Shown here piece after piece: positions 62,651 to 64,000 of a stretch of 64,000 nucleotides of DNA. This DNA is from Anodontia alba. Taxonomy: Eukaryota; Mollusca; Bivalvia; Lucinida; Lucinidae. A model generated the notes under the pieces. It did not search any database. It was not told the DNA's origin and saw only the letters and a list, made by a program, of their open reading frames with translations. Position 1 is the stretch's first letter; each line of letters begins with the position of its first letter. The DNA is taken from positions 23,877,320 through 23,941,319 of the forward strand of contig OZ024823.1 in the NCBI GenBank assembly GCA_964016985.1. Direction: 5' to 3'. Made by a program: the position numbers and the translations under genes.

Positions 62651-62694
62651 TGAACAGTCCTTATATTTCTTTAAATATCTTTAGTGATTAAATC

Positions 62695-63477
<783 letters not shown>

Positions 63478-63543
63478 TTATATACATAATAAATCTGTTT
63501 AAGTGTAATGTCCCACAAATAGGATTTAGGAAAAATATCCCCT

Positions 63544-63944
63544 TAAATACTAAATGGATTAACCCAACTGTTTGAGATGGAAGAATTCACTGGGCATAAA
63601 TGGGTTTTTTCTACCCTTACCTGTTGCAAGGATAGCAGGCCTTGCCCAACTGTAAGCCAATATCAGTTGGACGTCCCGTTGGCACAAGATACACAACACC
63701 TTTGCCTCAAGCAACCACCCCACAGACTGAATAGACTCCCCCCACACTATATTTTGGAAGAGTCCAAATTCAATTTTAGGTATGCCCCGCTATGAGATTT
63801 AGATATCCGAAAAAAAATGGATGAACTATTTGCAAACAGTGGAGATCCTAATCAGACACCACATTCTGCGGTGTCTGATCTGGGTCTGCACTGTTTGCTT
63901 AATACCCTTTTAGGGGTCTCCTGTCTTAATGAGTTAGAGAATCA
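63544..63944 (-). mobile_element. GATCAG element, TAACCCATTTT-type, reverse orientation
   Basis: ATTAACCCAACTGTTTGAG left; the right end has TTTTAGGGGTCTCCTGTCTTAATGAG. GCAAACAGTGGAGATCCTAA pairs with CTGGGTCTGCACTGTTTGC around the perfect stem ACACCACATTCTGCGGTGTC. GGAAGAGTCCAAATTCAATT is shared with 62,000. Confidence 0.7.
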
Positions 63945-64000
63945 CTGGAGACTGCAGAACACATCAAAAGAGAGTAAATCTGGTTAAATTGTGCCTGCAT

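Overview
This is nuclear DNA from an animal, most likely a bivalve mollusc. It has spliced exons with GT-AG junctions, no dense coding, and a very heavy load of short foldback (palindromic) elements, tRNA-derived SINEs, a LINE, mariner and hAT-like transposons, and tandem-repeat elements with the 'pearl' layout (hairpin end, CCGT-type microsatellite, array of roughly 160-bp units) known from bivalves. I did not fix the species; a heterodont clam or mussel is my guess.

The one clear gene is on the minus strand in the right third. Seven exons (63,345-63,456; 61,538-61,719; 57,200-57,300; 52,582-52,759; 46,499-46,606; 43,820-43,972; 41,957-42,046) join in frame into the last 307 residues of the formate-tetrahydrofolate ligase domain of cytosolic C1-tetrahydrofolate synthase (MTHFD1-like), ending in a stop. 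The N-terminal half lies beyond base 64,000. The intron after the first visible exon carries seven decayed tandem copies of that exon's 3' half with its splice donor. The other introns are packed with foldback elements, SINEs and two mariner relics.

Left third (1-17,150): foldback elements, Tigger-like ends and tandem arrays, with no convincing gene. At 17,280-21,350 lies a broken non-LTR retrotransposon (endonuclease, reverse transcriptase, C-terminal zinc-knuckle region) carrying at least one insertion. At 22,436-26,808 are remains of an LTR retrotransposon: an LTR with a primer-binding site, a second LTR piece, and a broken gag with an N-terminal helix-hairpin-helix-like region. At 27,721-28,690 are two small coding relics of unknown family. 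From 29,225 to 41,900 there are more tandem arrays and a dense cluster of foldback families.

Family names used below are local. PAL1 has CATCACGAAAAC ends; PAL2 has AGCTCTAGATAAG ends; PAL3 has GGGCCCAGTTGTTCAAAG ends; PAL4 has a GACATTTCATGCAAATTG stem; PAL5 has a CCTTCTGAAAAGGGGTCTAC stem; PAL6 has a CATGCTCAACTCAGC stem. The 'GATCAG families' share a core resembling GCAAACAGTGTAGACCCTG. SINE-A to SINE-E are five tRNA-derived families.

The most interesting signals are the exon-fragment array in the folate gene; the loss of stem CpGs in PAL1 copies inside or near the gene but not in copies at 5-15 kb, which may record gene-body methylation; a PAL2 element carrying PAL3 at the same junction in two places; and a SINE trimer inside a single target-site duplication.
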